Shown in pieces: positions 8,433 through 17,216 of a stretch of 64,000 bases of DNA. The position numbers and the translations under genes are program-made. The notes under the pieces were generated by a model that did no database searches, was not told the origin of the DNA, and worked only from the letters and a program-made list of their open reading frames with translations. This stretch comes from Pseudomonas sp. SJZ079 (GTDB lineage: Bacteria > Pseudomonadota > Gammaproteobacteria > Pseudomonadales > Pseudomonadaceae): NCBI RefSeq assembly GCF_007993865.1, contig NZ_VIUH01000013.1:62001-126000 (forward strand). Direction: 5' to 3'. Positions within the stretch are counted from its first letter, which is position 1, and the number at the start of each line of letters is the position of its first letter.

Positions 8433-9506
8433 ATGCCTTTGCCCCTGCGTTACCTCGGCCTGGTGGTGGCGTTGGCCGCCAGCGTCGCGGCAGTGACCCT
8501 CTATTGGCAGTGGCCGACGGCCGTCGTGCCTGTGGCCAGTTCCGCCACGCTGGCCGTACCGGCCGCCGTAACCAGCGTGCCCAGCCCCATGCTCAGCCAG
8601 GCCGCACCTGCCTCGAAAACGCGCGCCATGCCAGCTCCGCTGGTGCCGAGCATGGCCGATACCGAGGTCGACGGCGAGCTGAAGACCGACAGCGCCGGCA
8701 ACCTGCAACTCGACCTGGCCCTGCGTGATTACTTCGATTATTTCCTCAGCGCGGCCGATCAGGCCGGGCTGGAAGCCTCGGTCGAGGCCTTGCTGGCCGA
8801 CGCCAACGCGCGCTTGCAGGAGCCCGCCCTGGGACAGCTGATAGGCCTGCTGGGCGATTACCTGGAGTACAAACGCGCCAGCCTGGCATTGCTGCGGCAA
8901 CCGTTGAGTGTGCAACAGCAGGCTCAGCCGCAGGACCAGCTGGCCGTCCTGCAACAGGCGTTTGACAGCCTGGCCCAATTGCGTCGGGCCCACTTCTCGG
9001 CTGGCGCGGTGGAGGCCCTGTTTGGCGCCGAGGAAGCCTATGCGCGTTACACCCTAGACAGCCTGGCCGTACACAACCGCGATGATCTCAGCGCGCAGGG
9101 CAAGGTCGAGGCGCAGGAACGCTTGCGCGCGCAACTGCCTGACGCCATGCGCGCCAGCGAGGAGCGGCAGAGCCTGGCCCTGACGCAACAGGCGCAGAGC
9201 GAGCAGCTGTGGCGCGAAGGGGCGAGTGAGCAACAGGTGCGCCAGTTCCTCAGCCTGACTTATGATCCAGCGACGGTCGAGCGTCTGCTCGTCGAGCAAC
9301 GCAACGAGCGAGCCTGGCAGCAACACTACGCGGCGTATCGGCAAGAACTGGCCAGCCTGCAAGGCAATGGCCTGAGCCCTACCGACCGGCAGCGCGAGCA
9401 GCAGCGCCTGCGTCAGCGTTTGTTCAGCGCCGAGGACCAGCACCGAGTGGACACCTATGACGCGATTGCCGCCAAGCAACAGGACACCGCCAACCCCGAC
9501 CTCTGA
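8433..9506 (+). CDS. lifO: Lipase-specific foldase (lipase chaperone)
   Basis: A 357-residue membrane-anchored chaperone. It has an N-terminal helix (about 7-24), an Ala/Pro/Val-rich linker (25-75) and an alpha-helical, Gln/Leu-rich periplasmic domain. The family motif is present as RDYFDYFLSA (98-107). Foldases of this family activate their partner lipase in the periplasm; the pairing with the lipase 50 bases upstream is the standard arrangement. GGGAGG precedes ATG 8433. Confidence 0.92.
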   Translation: MPLPLRYLGLVVALAASVAAVTLYWQWPTAVVPVASSATLAVPAAVTSVPSPMLSQAAPASKTRAMPAPLVPSMADTEVDGELKTDSAGNLQLDLALRDYFDYFLSAADQAGLEASVEALLADANARLQEPALGQLIGLLGDYLEYKRASLALLRQPLSVQQQAQPQDQLAVLQQAFDSLAQLRRAHFSAGAVEALFGAEEAYARYTLDSLAVHNRDDLSAQGKVEAQERLRAQLPDAMRASEERQSLALTQQAQSEQLWREGASEQQVRQFLSLTYDPATVERLLVEQRNERAWQQHYAAYRQELASLQGNGLSPTDRQREQQRLRQRLFSAEDQHRVDTYDAIAAKQQDTANPDL

Positions 9507-9518
9507 GTCCGCCGTCAG

Positions 9519-9544
9519 CCCCATCAGCCTGTCGCCTGATGGGA
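9519..9544 (+). terminator. Hairpin after the foldase gene
   Basis: CCCATCAG (9520-9527) and CTGATGGG (9536-9543) form a perfect eight-base stem with an eight-base loop just after the foldase stop. There is no T-run, so it may be an mRNA-stabilising hairpin or a factor-dependent end. Confidence 0.4.
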
Positions 9545-9593
9545 CGCGCCGGCCGGAGCCATTGTTAGCCACGACGTTTGCCGGCGGCAGCCG

Positions 9594-11381
9594 ATGAATC
9601 TGGAGCAGGAGGAACGCCTGCTGCTCGCGCAGCAGCGTCGTGGCTATAACCGTCTGCAGTTCGCCGCAGTGCTGGAACAGGGCTTTGTCGAGCACCGCGT
9701 GCAGCGCATGCGTCGGCGGCTGCTGTTGATCGCCAGTACGGCGATAGTCTTTCAACTGATCTATACCGGCCTCGACCTGGCGCTGATGCCGCTGACGGTC
9801 AGCCTGTCGGTCATGCCGCTGCGCCTGCTGGGGATCCTCGTGGTCCTGCTGGCAATCGTCTATTGCCGGCGCCCACAGAGCCCGCCGCGTCGCGCGTTGC
9901 TCGCCTACACCGGCGCCTATGCGCTGAATGGCGCCTGCGTTGCGCTGATCATTCACCTGTGTTGGGCCCAGGGCGTGGCCATGCCCTATGACGGGCTGTT
10001 CCTGATAGTGCTATTCGGCTATGTGCTGCTCGGCGTGTCGTTTCGCGCCGTGAGCCTGGCCGCTTGGGGCTTCTGTGCGGTGTTTCTGCTGCTCGGTCTG
10101 CTGTTGACCGAAGCGGGTGCCGCGTTGGCTTACCAGGCCTTGTTTCTGCTCTGCGCCAACTTGATCGGCAGTGGCGGTGCCTATCTGCAAGAGCACGGTC
10201 AGCGCGGCGCCTGGCTCAATCTGCGTCTGCTCGACTTGGCCCGCCAGCGCGCCGAAACCGATGACGCGCGCAAGTTGCGCCTGCTGGCCGCCGCCAGCCA
10301 CGACCTGCGCCAACCCCTGAATGCCATGGGGCTGTACGCCCAGCATCTGCTGGAACAGAGCCAGGAGCCGAGCCTGCATCGCGTCAGCGGCCAGTTGGCG
10401 ACCTCGGTGGAGCAACTCAGCCGCTTGCTGCAATCGATGCTGGATTACACCCGCCTGACGCTGCCCGGTGGTGTGCAGGTGAATGCCGAGGCCTTTGCCC
10501 TGCGTCCGTTGCTCGAGCGCTTGAGCGGCGAGGCGCGCCATGAGGCGCGGGTACAGGGCATCGAACTGGAGCTGCACTGCACTGAGCTGTGGGTGCGCAG
10601 CGACCCGCTGTTGCTCGAGCGGATGCTGCGCAACCTGCTGAATAATGCCTTGCGCCATTCCCGGGCGGGACGGGTGTGGATCGGTGCTCGGGAAGATGGC
10701 GGCGTGGTGCTGCTGGAGGTGGGCGACGATGGCCGTGGTTTGGCGGCAGAGGAACAGACGCGGGTCTTCGAGGAATTCAGTCAGTTGGATAACCCGGGGC
10801 GCAATGCCGAGCGCGGCCTGGGTTTGGGCCTGGCCATCGTCCAGCAGCTGGCGACCTTGCTGGAGCATCCGCTGCAACTGCATTCCAGCCCGGGGCAGGG
10901 TGCGCGCTTTACGCTGCGTCTGCCGTTCGCAGCGGCGGGCGAACGGCAGCCCGTCGTGGCGGTTGGCGCTGCGCTGAACGGTCGGGTGTTGCTGCTGGAA
11001 GACGATGACGCCGGGCGCGAGGCGCTGTCCGGCTTATTGCGCCGTTGGGGTTGTCAGGTGTGGGCTTGCGCCGATCTGGATGAGGCCTTGCAGTGTCTGG
11101 CGCAGGCGGCGCCCCAGCTGCTGCTCAGCGATTACCGACTGGCGGCGCAGGAGGATGGCTTACGCGCTATCGAGCGTCTGCGCGAGGAGGCTGGGCGGAT
11201 GTTGCCGGCGCTGCTGATCAGTGCCGACCTCACGCCCGAGTTGCAGGAACGTTGCATCCCCGCGCACGTCACCCTGCTCGGCAAACCGTTGCTGCCCGCG
11301 CGTTTGCGTCAGGCCCTGATGATATTGCTACCGGCTGTGCCTGCGGGCGGCGGGCCATTGCAAGAGCGGGCCAGCCAGTAG
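9594..11381 (+). CDS. Hybrid sensor histidine kinase with receiver domain
   Basis: A 595-residue protein with about six membrane helices (42-190), a HisKA phosphoacceptor ASHDLRQPLN (H236), a HATPase_c domain (N box RNLLNNALRHS, DDGRG, then GLGLGLAI) and a C-terminal receiver (acidic LLEDDDA, phospho-Asp in LLSDYRL at D513, lysine in LLGKPLLP). The membrane part carries no recognised periplasmic sensor domain. The stop codon TAG is the start of a dispersed repeat. It converges on a LuxR-type regulator (11580-12197) that is its likely partner, although the fused receiver makes a phosphorelay possible. Confidence 0.9.
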   Translation: MNLEQEERLLLAQQRRGYNRLQFAAVLEQGFVEHRVQRMRRRLLLIASTAIVFQLIYTGLDLALMPLTVSLSVMPLRLLGILVVLLAIVYCRRPQSPPRRALLAYTGAYALNGACVALIIHLCWAQGVAMPYDGLFLIVLFGYVLLGVSFRAVSLAAWGFCAVFLLLGLLLTEAGAALAYQALFLLCANLIGSGGAYLQEHGQRGAWLNLRLLDLARQRAETDDARKLRLLAAASHDLRQPLNAMGLYAQHLLEQSQEPSLHRVSGQLATSVEQLSRLLQSMLDYTRLTLPGGVQVNAEAFALRPLLERLSGEARHEARVQGIELELHCTELWVRSDPLLLERMLRNLLNNALRHSRAGRVWIGAREDGGVVLLEVGDDGRGLAAEEQTRVFEEFSQLDNPGRNAERGLGLGLAIVQQLATLLEHPLQLHSSPGQGARFTLRLPFAAAGERQPVVAVGAALNGRVLLLEDDDAGREALSGLLRRWGCQVWACADLDEALQCLAQAAPQLLLSDYRLAAQEDGLRAIERLREEAGRMLPALLISADLTPELQERCIPAHVTLLGKPLLPARLRQALMILLPAVPAGGGPLQERASQ

Positions 11382-11454
11382 CCCGGATGAAATCCGGGGA
11401 AGTTTATCGCCGGCTAAACCGCTCCTGGATTGCGCCAGGGCTTATCCGTGCTAC
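11378..11454. repeat. Dispersed GTAGCCCGG inverted-repeat element, degenerate copy
   Basis: The left unit runs 11378-11398, starts GTAGCCCGGAT and ends AATCCGGG. It is identical over 21 bases to 23401-23421. The right arm (about 11425-11454, ending GCTAC) is a degenerate inverted copy. The element overlaps the stop codon of the hybrid kinase. Confidence 0.65.
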
Positions 11455-11579
11455 GAGAGCTGGGCAAGGTGGATGAGGCCTTTTTCATTCGTCATTTTTC
11501 ATCCACCAATGGTCGTTCCCGCTCCGTTTAGGCATGCAGCACGGACGCTCTGCGGCCGGATGAGCGGTGGCCTTGGCGC

Positions 11580-12197
11580 CTACAGCCAGCCGCGTTGCCG
11601 CGCCGCATTCACGCAGGCGGTGCGGTTGTGCACGTCGAACTCCTGAAACAATGCCTTCAGGTGAGTCTTTACCGTGTCTTCCGAGACCCCCAGCCGACGG
11701 CAGATGGCCTTGTTCGGCAAACCGTCGGCCAGCAGCAGCAGGATTTCCTGTTGGCGTGGTGTCAGTGGCGGTTTGTCGCCGGTGGCCGGCGCCTGCAAGG
11801 TCTCGCCCAGCAGCACACGGGTGACGGCCTGGCGCAGATCGTCGCCATCGGCGCTTTTTGGAATAAAGCCCAAGGCGCCGGCCGCCAGTGCCGCCTGGGC
11901 GTCCAGGTTGGAGTCGCTGGCGCTGAGAATCGCCACCGGGGTCATGCGGCCTTGCCGTTGCCAGCGTTGCAGCAGCTCCAGGCCGGGCAGGTCCGGGAGG
12001 CGCAGGTCGAGCAGAATCAGATCGAAATCATGCTGGCGCAGGCAGGCTTCAGCCTCGTCGGCGTTTTGCGCAGTATGGATGTGCAGGTCAGGGCAGAGCG
12101 GGGCGAGGGCCAGGCTGAGGCCGTCGAGAAAGATCCGGTGGTCATCCACCAGCAACAGGCGCAGCTGTTCGGGTAAGGCAGTACAGAGTGTGGTCAT
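11580..12197 (-). CDS. LuxR/NarL-family response regulator
   Basis: A 205-residue two-domain regulator. The receiver has the acidic pair VDDH, phospho-Asp in LILLDLRLPD and the lysine in GFIPKSA. The LuxR HTH follows a linker rich in Pro: LTPRQQEILLLLADGLPNKAI and SEDTVKTHLKALFQEF. It lies between the convergent hybrid kinase and the FadL-type porin, 59 bases downstream of the porin gene on the same strand. A role in controlling lipid use is inferred from position only. Confidence 0.9.
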   Translation of the reverse strand: MTTLCTALPEQLRLLLVDDHRIFLDGLSLALAPLCPDLHIHTAQNADEAEACLRQHDFDLILLDLRLPDLPGLELLQRWQRQGRMTPVAILSASDSNLDAQAALAAGALGFIPKSADGDDLRQAVTRVLLGETLQAPATGDKPPLTPRQQEILLLLADGLPNKAICRRLGVSEDTVKTHLKALFQEFDVHNRTACVNAARQRGWL

Positions 12198-12256
12198 GGC
12201 GGCGTGTTCTTGTGTTTATAGTCGCCGCGCGAGTTTAGCCTAAAGTGCTCGCTGAA

Positions 12257-13534
12257 TTAGAAGCGGTAGGTCACTTGTGTACCCAAACCATGGGCGGTGT
12301 TCTTGTACGTGGAGCGGTAAGCCCCTTTGGTCGCGCTGACATGGTTGATTTCGGTGTCGTCTTCCATCAGGTAGGAGTAGGCGACATCGATGCTCATCTG
12401 GTCACTCGGGCTCCAGCCAGCGCCCAGGCTGAGGATGGTGCGATCGCCGGTGGGGATGCGCGGTGAACGGTCGGCATTGTTGGTCGGCGACTGGTCAACG
12501 GCCAGGCCGGCGCGCAGCGTCCAGTGCGGGTTCAGCTTATACGCCGCGCCCACGGCATGGGCCCAGGTGTCATGCCAGTTCTGCGCTTCGGTGATGGTGC
12601 TGAGATTACCGGCGAGCAAACCGCCGACGCCCTGGTTATCCACGCGAATCTCTTCCAGCCGGCTCCAGCGAGTCCAGGTGCTGCCGGCGTACAGCGTCCA
12701 GTCGGCGTTGAGCTCATGGGTGATGGAGAGGTCCACGGACTCGGGGGTGGTCAGCTCCAGCGAGGCGTCGTAGGTACCCGCCGATGAGCCGATCACAAAG
12801 CCGGGACCTGCCACTTCTGTCTCGCCCTTGAGGCGGTATTCGACCTTGGAGTGATAGGTCAGGCCGAAACGGGTCTGGGCGTTCAGCTCGAACAGCACGC
12901 CGGCGTTGTAACCCAGCGCCAGGTCGTCGCCCTTGATCTTCACTTCGCCGTCGCCGGCACCCGGTAGCGGGTTGCGCAGGGCCGAGGTGAGTTCGCCGTC
13001 GATGCGGTTGATGGTCGGGCCAAAGCCGAACGACAGCTGGTCGTTGAAGCGGTAGCTGAGGGTCGGTTGCAGGGTCACCACGCGCACTTCGCTGCGCTTG
13101 CCGTAATAACGGCCCTGGAAGTTGTCTTCGTAGTCGGTGATCAGGCCGAAGGGCACGTACAGGCCGAGGCCGAAGGTCCAGTTCTCGTCCAGCGGTTTGA
13201 CGTAATAGCCCATGGGCGCGCCGACCAACGGCACCATGTCGCCGTCGTTGCTGCCGGAGAAACTGCCGCTGGCATCGTCGATATCGGTTCTGGCATAGAT
13301 CAAGGCAACGCCGCCGCTGACTTGCTCGCGCTTCAGGCGCGACATGCCGGCCGGGTTGCCGAATACGGTAGTGGCATCCTCGGCGGACGACGAACGACCA
13401 GCAAAGGCGCTGCCCATGCTGCTGACGCTTTGTTCGTTGATGGCAAAGCCGCCGGCCAGGCTATGACTGGACACTGCAGCAATGGCCAGGGCCAGGCTGG
13501 TTTTGAGGGCGTTGTTTTTCACAGGAGACTCCAT
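12257..13534 (-). CDS. OmpP1/FadL/TodX-family outer-membrane fatty-acid transporter
   Basis: A 425-residue precursor with a signal peptide (about 1-27, ending SLA, then GGFAINEQS). The FadL family hatch region is recognisable in the first 70 residues (SVSSMGSAFAGRSSSAEDATT, then NPAGMSRL). The rest shows alternating beta-strand patterning and the last residue is Phe, as in outer-membrane barrels. Family members pass long-chain fatty acids or other hydrophobic compounds across the outer membrane. Close to the secreted lipase, it would take up the released fatty acids. Aromatic-compound transport (TodX type) is the alternative. Confidence 0.9.
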   Translation of the reverse strand: MESPVKNNALKTSLALAIAAVSSHSLAGGFAINEQSVSSMGSAFAGRSSSAEDATTVFGNPAGMSRLKREQVSGGVALIYARTDIDDASGSFSGSNDGDMVPLVGAPMGYYVKPLDENWTFGLGLYVPFGLITDYEDNFQGRYYGKRSEVRVVTLQPTLSYRFNDQLSFGFGPTINRIDGELTSALRNPLPGAGDGEVKIKGDDLALGYNAGVLFELNAQTRFGLTYHSKVEYRLKGETEVAGPGFVIGSSAGTYDASLELTTPESVDLSITHELNADWTLYAGSTWTRWSRLEEIRVDNQGVGGLLAGNLSTITEAQNWHDTWAHAVGAAYKLNPHWTLRAGLAVDQSPTNNADRSPRIPTGDRTILSLGAGWSPSDQMSIDVAYSYLMEDDTEINHVSATKGAYRSTYKNTAHGLGTQVTYRF

Positions 13535-13710
13535 CCGGGGTAAAGCGGGGCGCAGAAACTAGCAGGCTTTGCAGTGTCCGCCAAGTAACTGAAGCCCCCG
13601 GAATAGAGCGGTTTTGTCCTACAATTTGCGGAAGTACGCGGGTATTTGCAGTAATCGTGTTAGTTCGGGGGCGGACTGGTTGGCCCAGTTCGCCAGCGTG
13701 CCGAGTGGAC

Positions 13711-14190
13711 TCAGGCGACTCGGCTGAGGTTGCCGATGCAGCGTTGCCAGGCCTGGATGAAGTCGCGGGTGCGGCCGTTAGGGTGAAACACCAGGCGCCA
13801 GATCCGGGCCAAGCCCAGCAGATCATCGGCGGCGGGCAACTCGGTGTGCTCGGTCTCGATCAGCATCCAGGCGATTGCGGTGGCATAGCGCAGGTTGACG
13901 GTCAGCTCCAGGTGCGGGGCGGCGAGAAAGGCGTGTTGGCTAGCCAGGCCGCGCACCTGGCTGGCCAGTTCCGGGTCGAGGGCCAGGTGCTGGTCCCATA
14001 GTTGTTGATGACGCAGCTCGGCGATGCGATAGAGGCCATGCCCGCGGCGATCGTCGAGGGCCGAGCCCAGTGCCGACTGGCTGGCGGCCGCACCCAGCAA
14101 TAAGGCCTCGGCGCTCGCTGAGTGACGCCCCAGATAAATCAGGGTGGGGCGGATCACATGCAGGCATAACTCGCTGGCGGCAATTCCCAT
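13711..14190 (-). CDS. Uncharacterised protein, 159 residues
   Basis: A soluble, mainly helical protein beginning MGIAASELCLHVIRPTLIYLG. It has no signal peptide, membrane segment or motif that I recognise, but the reading frame has clean Pseudomonas codon use and the protein composition is natural. It stands alone: about 180 bases from the FadL gene and 250 bases from the sulfurtransferase. Confidence 0.65.
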   Translation of the reverse strand: MGIAASELCLHVIRPTLIYLGRHSASAEALLLGAAASQSALGSALDDRRGHGLYRIAELRHQQLWDQHLALDPELASQVRGLASQHAFLAAPHLELTVNLRYATAIAWMLIETEHTELPAADDLLGLARIWRLVFHPNGRTRDFIQAWQRCIGNLSRVA

Positions 14191-14444
14191 AAAGCCCTCG
14201 AGAAAGGTGTCCGGCAGGGCCTGGGCGCGTGGCAGCTTCTGTTCATTCTAGAGCGGCCCTACCGGAAGCGGGGGTTAGCCGCTTATGTTGAAGTGTAGTG
14301 CGACCTTTGCGCTGTAAAGGACTGTTTTTAAATTGTTTTCAGCTCTTGATTATTGCCTATATATCGCTTGGTGCTTAGCAGTAGGCCGTTTGGTTAGTTA
14401 CCCGCTGGTCCGAAGACGCGCATTGTGGCGCGGCGCTGGCCGGG

Positions 14445-15299
14445 TCAATCGCCTGTGGCGACAGGTCGGCTCGGGTCGGTAATCCACTCGCTCCAGGAGC
14501 CGGCGTAGAGCGGCGCCAACGGGTAACCGGCGAGGCACAGGGCGAACAGGTTGTGGCAGGCGGTGACGCCTGAACCGCAATAGGCGACCAGCTCATTGGC
14601 GGGGCGTTGCTTGAGCTGCGCGGCAAAGCGCTGGCGCAGTTGCTCGGCGGGTAGAAAACGGCCAGTGCTGTCCAGGTTGTCGGTGAACGCCGCACATTGA
14701 GCGCCGGGAATATGCCCGGCGACCGGATCGAGCGGTTCCACTTCACCGCGAAAGCGCGGCAAGGCACGGGCGTCGAGCAGGGTCAGGTCCGGGCTGTGCA
14801 GGCGTTGCTGCAGTTGCTTGGCGCTGACCAGCAGGCTGTCATCCACTTGGCCCTGAAAGTCGCCAGGAGTAGCACTGAGTTGTATTCGTGTCAGTTGCAG
14901 GCCGGCCTCGCGCCAGGCCTTCAAACCGCCGTCGAGCAGGGAAACCCCCTCACGTTTGCCCAACCAGGCCAGCAGCCACCAGGCGCGGGCGGCAAAAGCG
15001 CCGGGGCCGTCGTCGTACAGCACCACCTCGCTGGCATTGTTCAAACCCCACTGCCGCAAGCGTTCGAGCAGTGCGGCCGGTTGCGGCAACGGGTGGCGGC
15101 CGGTAACGCCCTTGCTGATCGGCCCAGACAGGTCGCGCTCGAGATCGGCGAACTGCGCTCCGGCGATGTGCCCTTCATCGTAGCTGCGCTGGCCATAGGT
15201 CGGATCATCGAGGGCGAAGCGACAATCGAGAATCATTAGGTCGGGTTGTTCCAGGCGGGCATGCAGTGTGCTGGGCGTGATCAGTTGAGCGATGGGCAT
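14445..15299 (-). CDS. sseA: 3-mercaptopyruvate/thiosulfate sulfurtransferase (tandem rhodanese)
   Basis: A 284-residue tandem rhodanese. The N-terminal inactive domain (about 1-135) contains LILDCRF-like and YDDGPGAFAARAWWLL patterns. The C-terminal domain carries the catalytic loop CGSGVTA (C241), which is the loop of mercaptopyruvate sulfurtransferases. It transfers sulfur from 3-mercaptopyruvate to thiols or cyanide in the cytoplasm. No neighbour points to a specific pathway. Confidence 0.9.
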   Translation of the reverse strand: MPIAQLITPSTLHARLEQPDLMILDCRFALDDPTYGQRSYDEGHIAGAQFADLERDLSGPISKGVTGRHPLPQPAALLERLRQWGLNNASEVVLYDDGPGAFAARAWWLLAWLGKREGVSLLDGGLKAWREAGLQLTRIQLSATPGDFQGQVDDSLLVSAKQLQQRLHSPDLTLLDARALPRFRGEVEPLDPVAGHIPGAQCAAFTDNLDSTGRFLPAEQLRQRFAAQLKQRPANELVAYCGSGVTACHNLFALCLAGYPLAPLYAGSWSEWITDPSRPVATGD

Positions 15300-15424
15300 G
15301 GCAGGCCTCCTCGAGGCAAGGGCAGATCGAAAGCATGATAAACCGCGCCAGCGCTTATGCGCGCTGCGGGTATTGACGCGATGAACTGAAACCCATGGCT
15401 CAACCCATCGCGCGATTCATCGCA

Positions 15425-15455
15425 GAAAAAACGGCTGAGATTGAGGCGCAGCCGT
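15425..15455 (-). terminator. Orphan minus-strand terminator-like hairpin upstream of sseA
   Basis: Read on the minus strand: ACGGCTG, an eleven-base loop, CAGCCGT and then a run of T (complement of the A-run at 15426-15430). The stem is perfect over seven pairs. No minus-strand gene ends here; sseA starts 125 bases further downstream. It is either an attenuator in the sseA leader or the end of an unannotated small RNA. Confidence 0.5.
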
Positions 15456-15584
15456 GGCATTGTTTTCGGGATGAGTGCATGGCGGCAGGCCATCTCGCCC
15501 ACTTCGTTTAATGGACGGGTAAACGCTAGAGTTTCTGCCTGCCGATTAAGTTAAGTGCGAGTCCCACCCTAAGGATTTCCAACG

Positions 15585-16283
15585 ATGATCGATCTCAGCG
15601 CCTTCCCCATCACCCGTAAGTGGCCCGCCCGCTATCCCGAGCGCTTGCAGCTGTATTCGCTGCCAACGCCCAACGGGGTAAAGGTTTCGATCATGCTGGA
15701 AGAGACGGGTTTGCCCTACGAGGCGCACCGAGTCAGGTTCGATAGCCATGATCAGCTGTCGTCCGAATTTCTTTCGTTAAATCCCAACAACAAGATTCCG
15801 GCCATCCTCGATCCCAACGGACCGGAGGGCAAGCCGCTGCCCTTGTTTGAGTCGGGCGCCATTCTGATTTACCTCGCCGACAAGAGCGGACAGCTGTTGC
15901 CCGGCGACCCCCACGCGCGTTACCAGGCGCTGCAGTGGCTGATGTGGCAAATGGGTGGGATCGGCCCGATGTTCGGGCAGGTCGGCTTCTTCAACAAGTT
16001 TGCCGGCAAGGAGTTCGCCGACAAACGTCCTCGGGATCGCTACGTCGCAGAGTCGCGGCGCCTGCTCGCGGTGCTCAATCAGCGCCTGACGGATCACCCG
16101 TGGTTGCTGGGTGATACCTACTCGATTGCGGACATTGCCACCTTCCCCTGGGTGCGCAATCTGATCGGCTTCTACGAGGCGGGTGATCTGGTGGGTATCA
16201 GCGACTTTCCCCATGTCACCCGAGCCTTGACTGCATTCTTGAAGCGGCCGGCTGTGCAGCGCGGTTTAACCATTCCTGAGTAG
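15585..16283 (+). CDS. Glutathione S-transferase, Nu class (YfcG/YghU-like)
   Basis: A 232-residue GST. The thioredoxin-fold half shows LQLYSLPTPNG, the Thr-Pro-Asn motif typical of YfcG/YghU enzymes, then NPNNKIPAILDP and FESGAILIYLA for glutathione binding. The helical half holds the LGDTYSIADIATFPW element. Nu-class members act as disulfide-bond reductases or peroxidases with glutathione rather than classical conjugating enzymes. AAGGA precedes the ATG. It appears to be a single gene. Confidence 0.9.
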   Translation: MIDLSAFPITRKWPARYPERLQLYSLPTPNGVKVSIMLEETGLPYEAHRVRFDSHDQLSSEFLSLNPNNKIPAILDPNGPEGKPLPLFESGAILIYLADKSGQLLPGDPHARYQALQWLMWQMGGIGPMFGQVGFFNKFAGKEFADKRPRDRYVAESRRLLAVLNQRLTDHPWLLGDTYSIADIATFPWVRNLIGFYEAGDLVGISDFPHVTRALTAFLKRPAVQRGLTIPE

Positions 16284-16430
16284 CCATGGAGTGGCATGTA
16301 TTTTTCTTGGCTCACTAGAGATTGGATCAATAGCCAGGCTAAACACGCGTGCAATTGATCGGGGACGATAGTCGGCCTTGCTTAATCTGAACGCCCGGGA
16401 CGTACGCATTAATAAATTGGACATAGGCCC

Positions 16431-17162
16431 ATGGATGAGGTGTTGGTGCAGCAGTTGCTGATTGTCATGGTTTTTACCTTGGTAGCCGGCATGGCCATGC
16501 CGCTTGGTGCGGGGTTGGCCAGTGTCGAGCGAATTCGGCCGCGTTGGCTGGAGGATGAGTTTCGGCACAGCGTGATCGCCTTCGGCGGCGGTGCGCTACT
16601 CGCCGCGGTGGCGCTGGTGTTGGTGCCGGAGGCGATCGAGAGTCTTAGCCCTGGGGCTGCCGCGCTGTGGTTTTGTGCGGGCGGCGCGGCGTTTATGGGG
16701 CTGGATATTCTGCTGTACCGCATGCAGACCTCGGCCAGCCAGTTGGCGGCGATGTTGGCGGATTTTGTTCCAGAGTCTCTGGCGCTGGGCGCCGCCTTTG
16801 CCCTTGGCGGGGAAGGCGCGATGCTGCTGGCCGGACTGATGGCGCTGCAGAATTTGCCGGAAGGCTTCAATGCCTATCGCGAATTGAACAGTTCGACCGC
16901 CTACAGCCGCTCGAAGATTATCCTGATGTTCAGCGCTATGGCGCTGCTCGGCCCGGTCGCCGGTGTGTCGGGGTATCTGTGGCTGGCGGATTATCCCTCG
17001 TTGGTGGCGGCGGTCATGTTGTTTGCCGCCGGCGGCATTCTCTACTCGGTGTTTCAGGACATCGCCCCCCAGGCCAAGTTGGACAAGCATTGGGCGCCGT
17101 CCTTTGGCGCCTTGCTGGGCTTTGTGCTGGGGATTGTCGGGCATATGTTTACTGTGGCGTAA
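16431..17162 (+). CDS. ZIP-family-like membrane protein lacking the metal histidines
   Basis: A 243-residue polytopic protein with eight likely helices, organised like ZIP metal transporters. The ZIP signature positions are changed: LVLVPEAIES in helix 2, DFVPESLALG in helix 4 and LQNLPEGFNAY in helix 5, where canonical ZIPs have His before the PE/EG residues. The carboxylates are kept. This suggests a different substrate or a non-transporting relative. The start at 16431 has only a weak ATAGG upstream. It is followed by a separate gene 54 bases on. Confidence 0.75.
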   Translation: MDEVLVQQLLIVMVFTLVAGMAMPLGAGLASVERIRPRWLEDEFRHSVIAFGGGALLAAVALVLVPEAIESLSPGAAALWFCAGGAAFMGLDILLYRMQTSASQLAAMLADFVPESLALGAAFALGGEGAMLLAGLMALQNLPEGFNAYRELNSSTAYSRSKIILMFSAMALLGPVAGVSGYLWLADYPSLVAAVMLFAAGGILYSVFQDIAPQAKLDKHWAPSFGALLGFVLGIVGHMFTVA

Positions 17163-17216
17163 GGGGCTCTGCTGTATCGTGCGGGCCCTTCACACTCAAT
17201 CAGCGAAGAGACCGCG

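Noticed and set aside
15281..15502. A 73-residue minus-strand frame overlapping the sseA start
   Set aside because: It overlaps the sseA start and the orphan terminator, and has no clear ribosome site or family.
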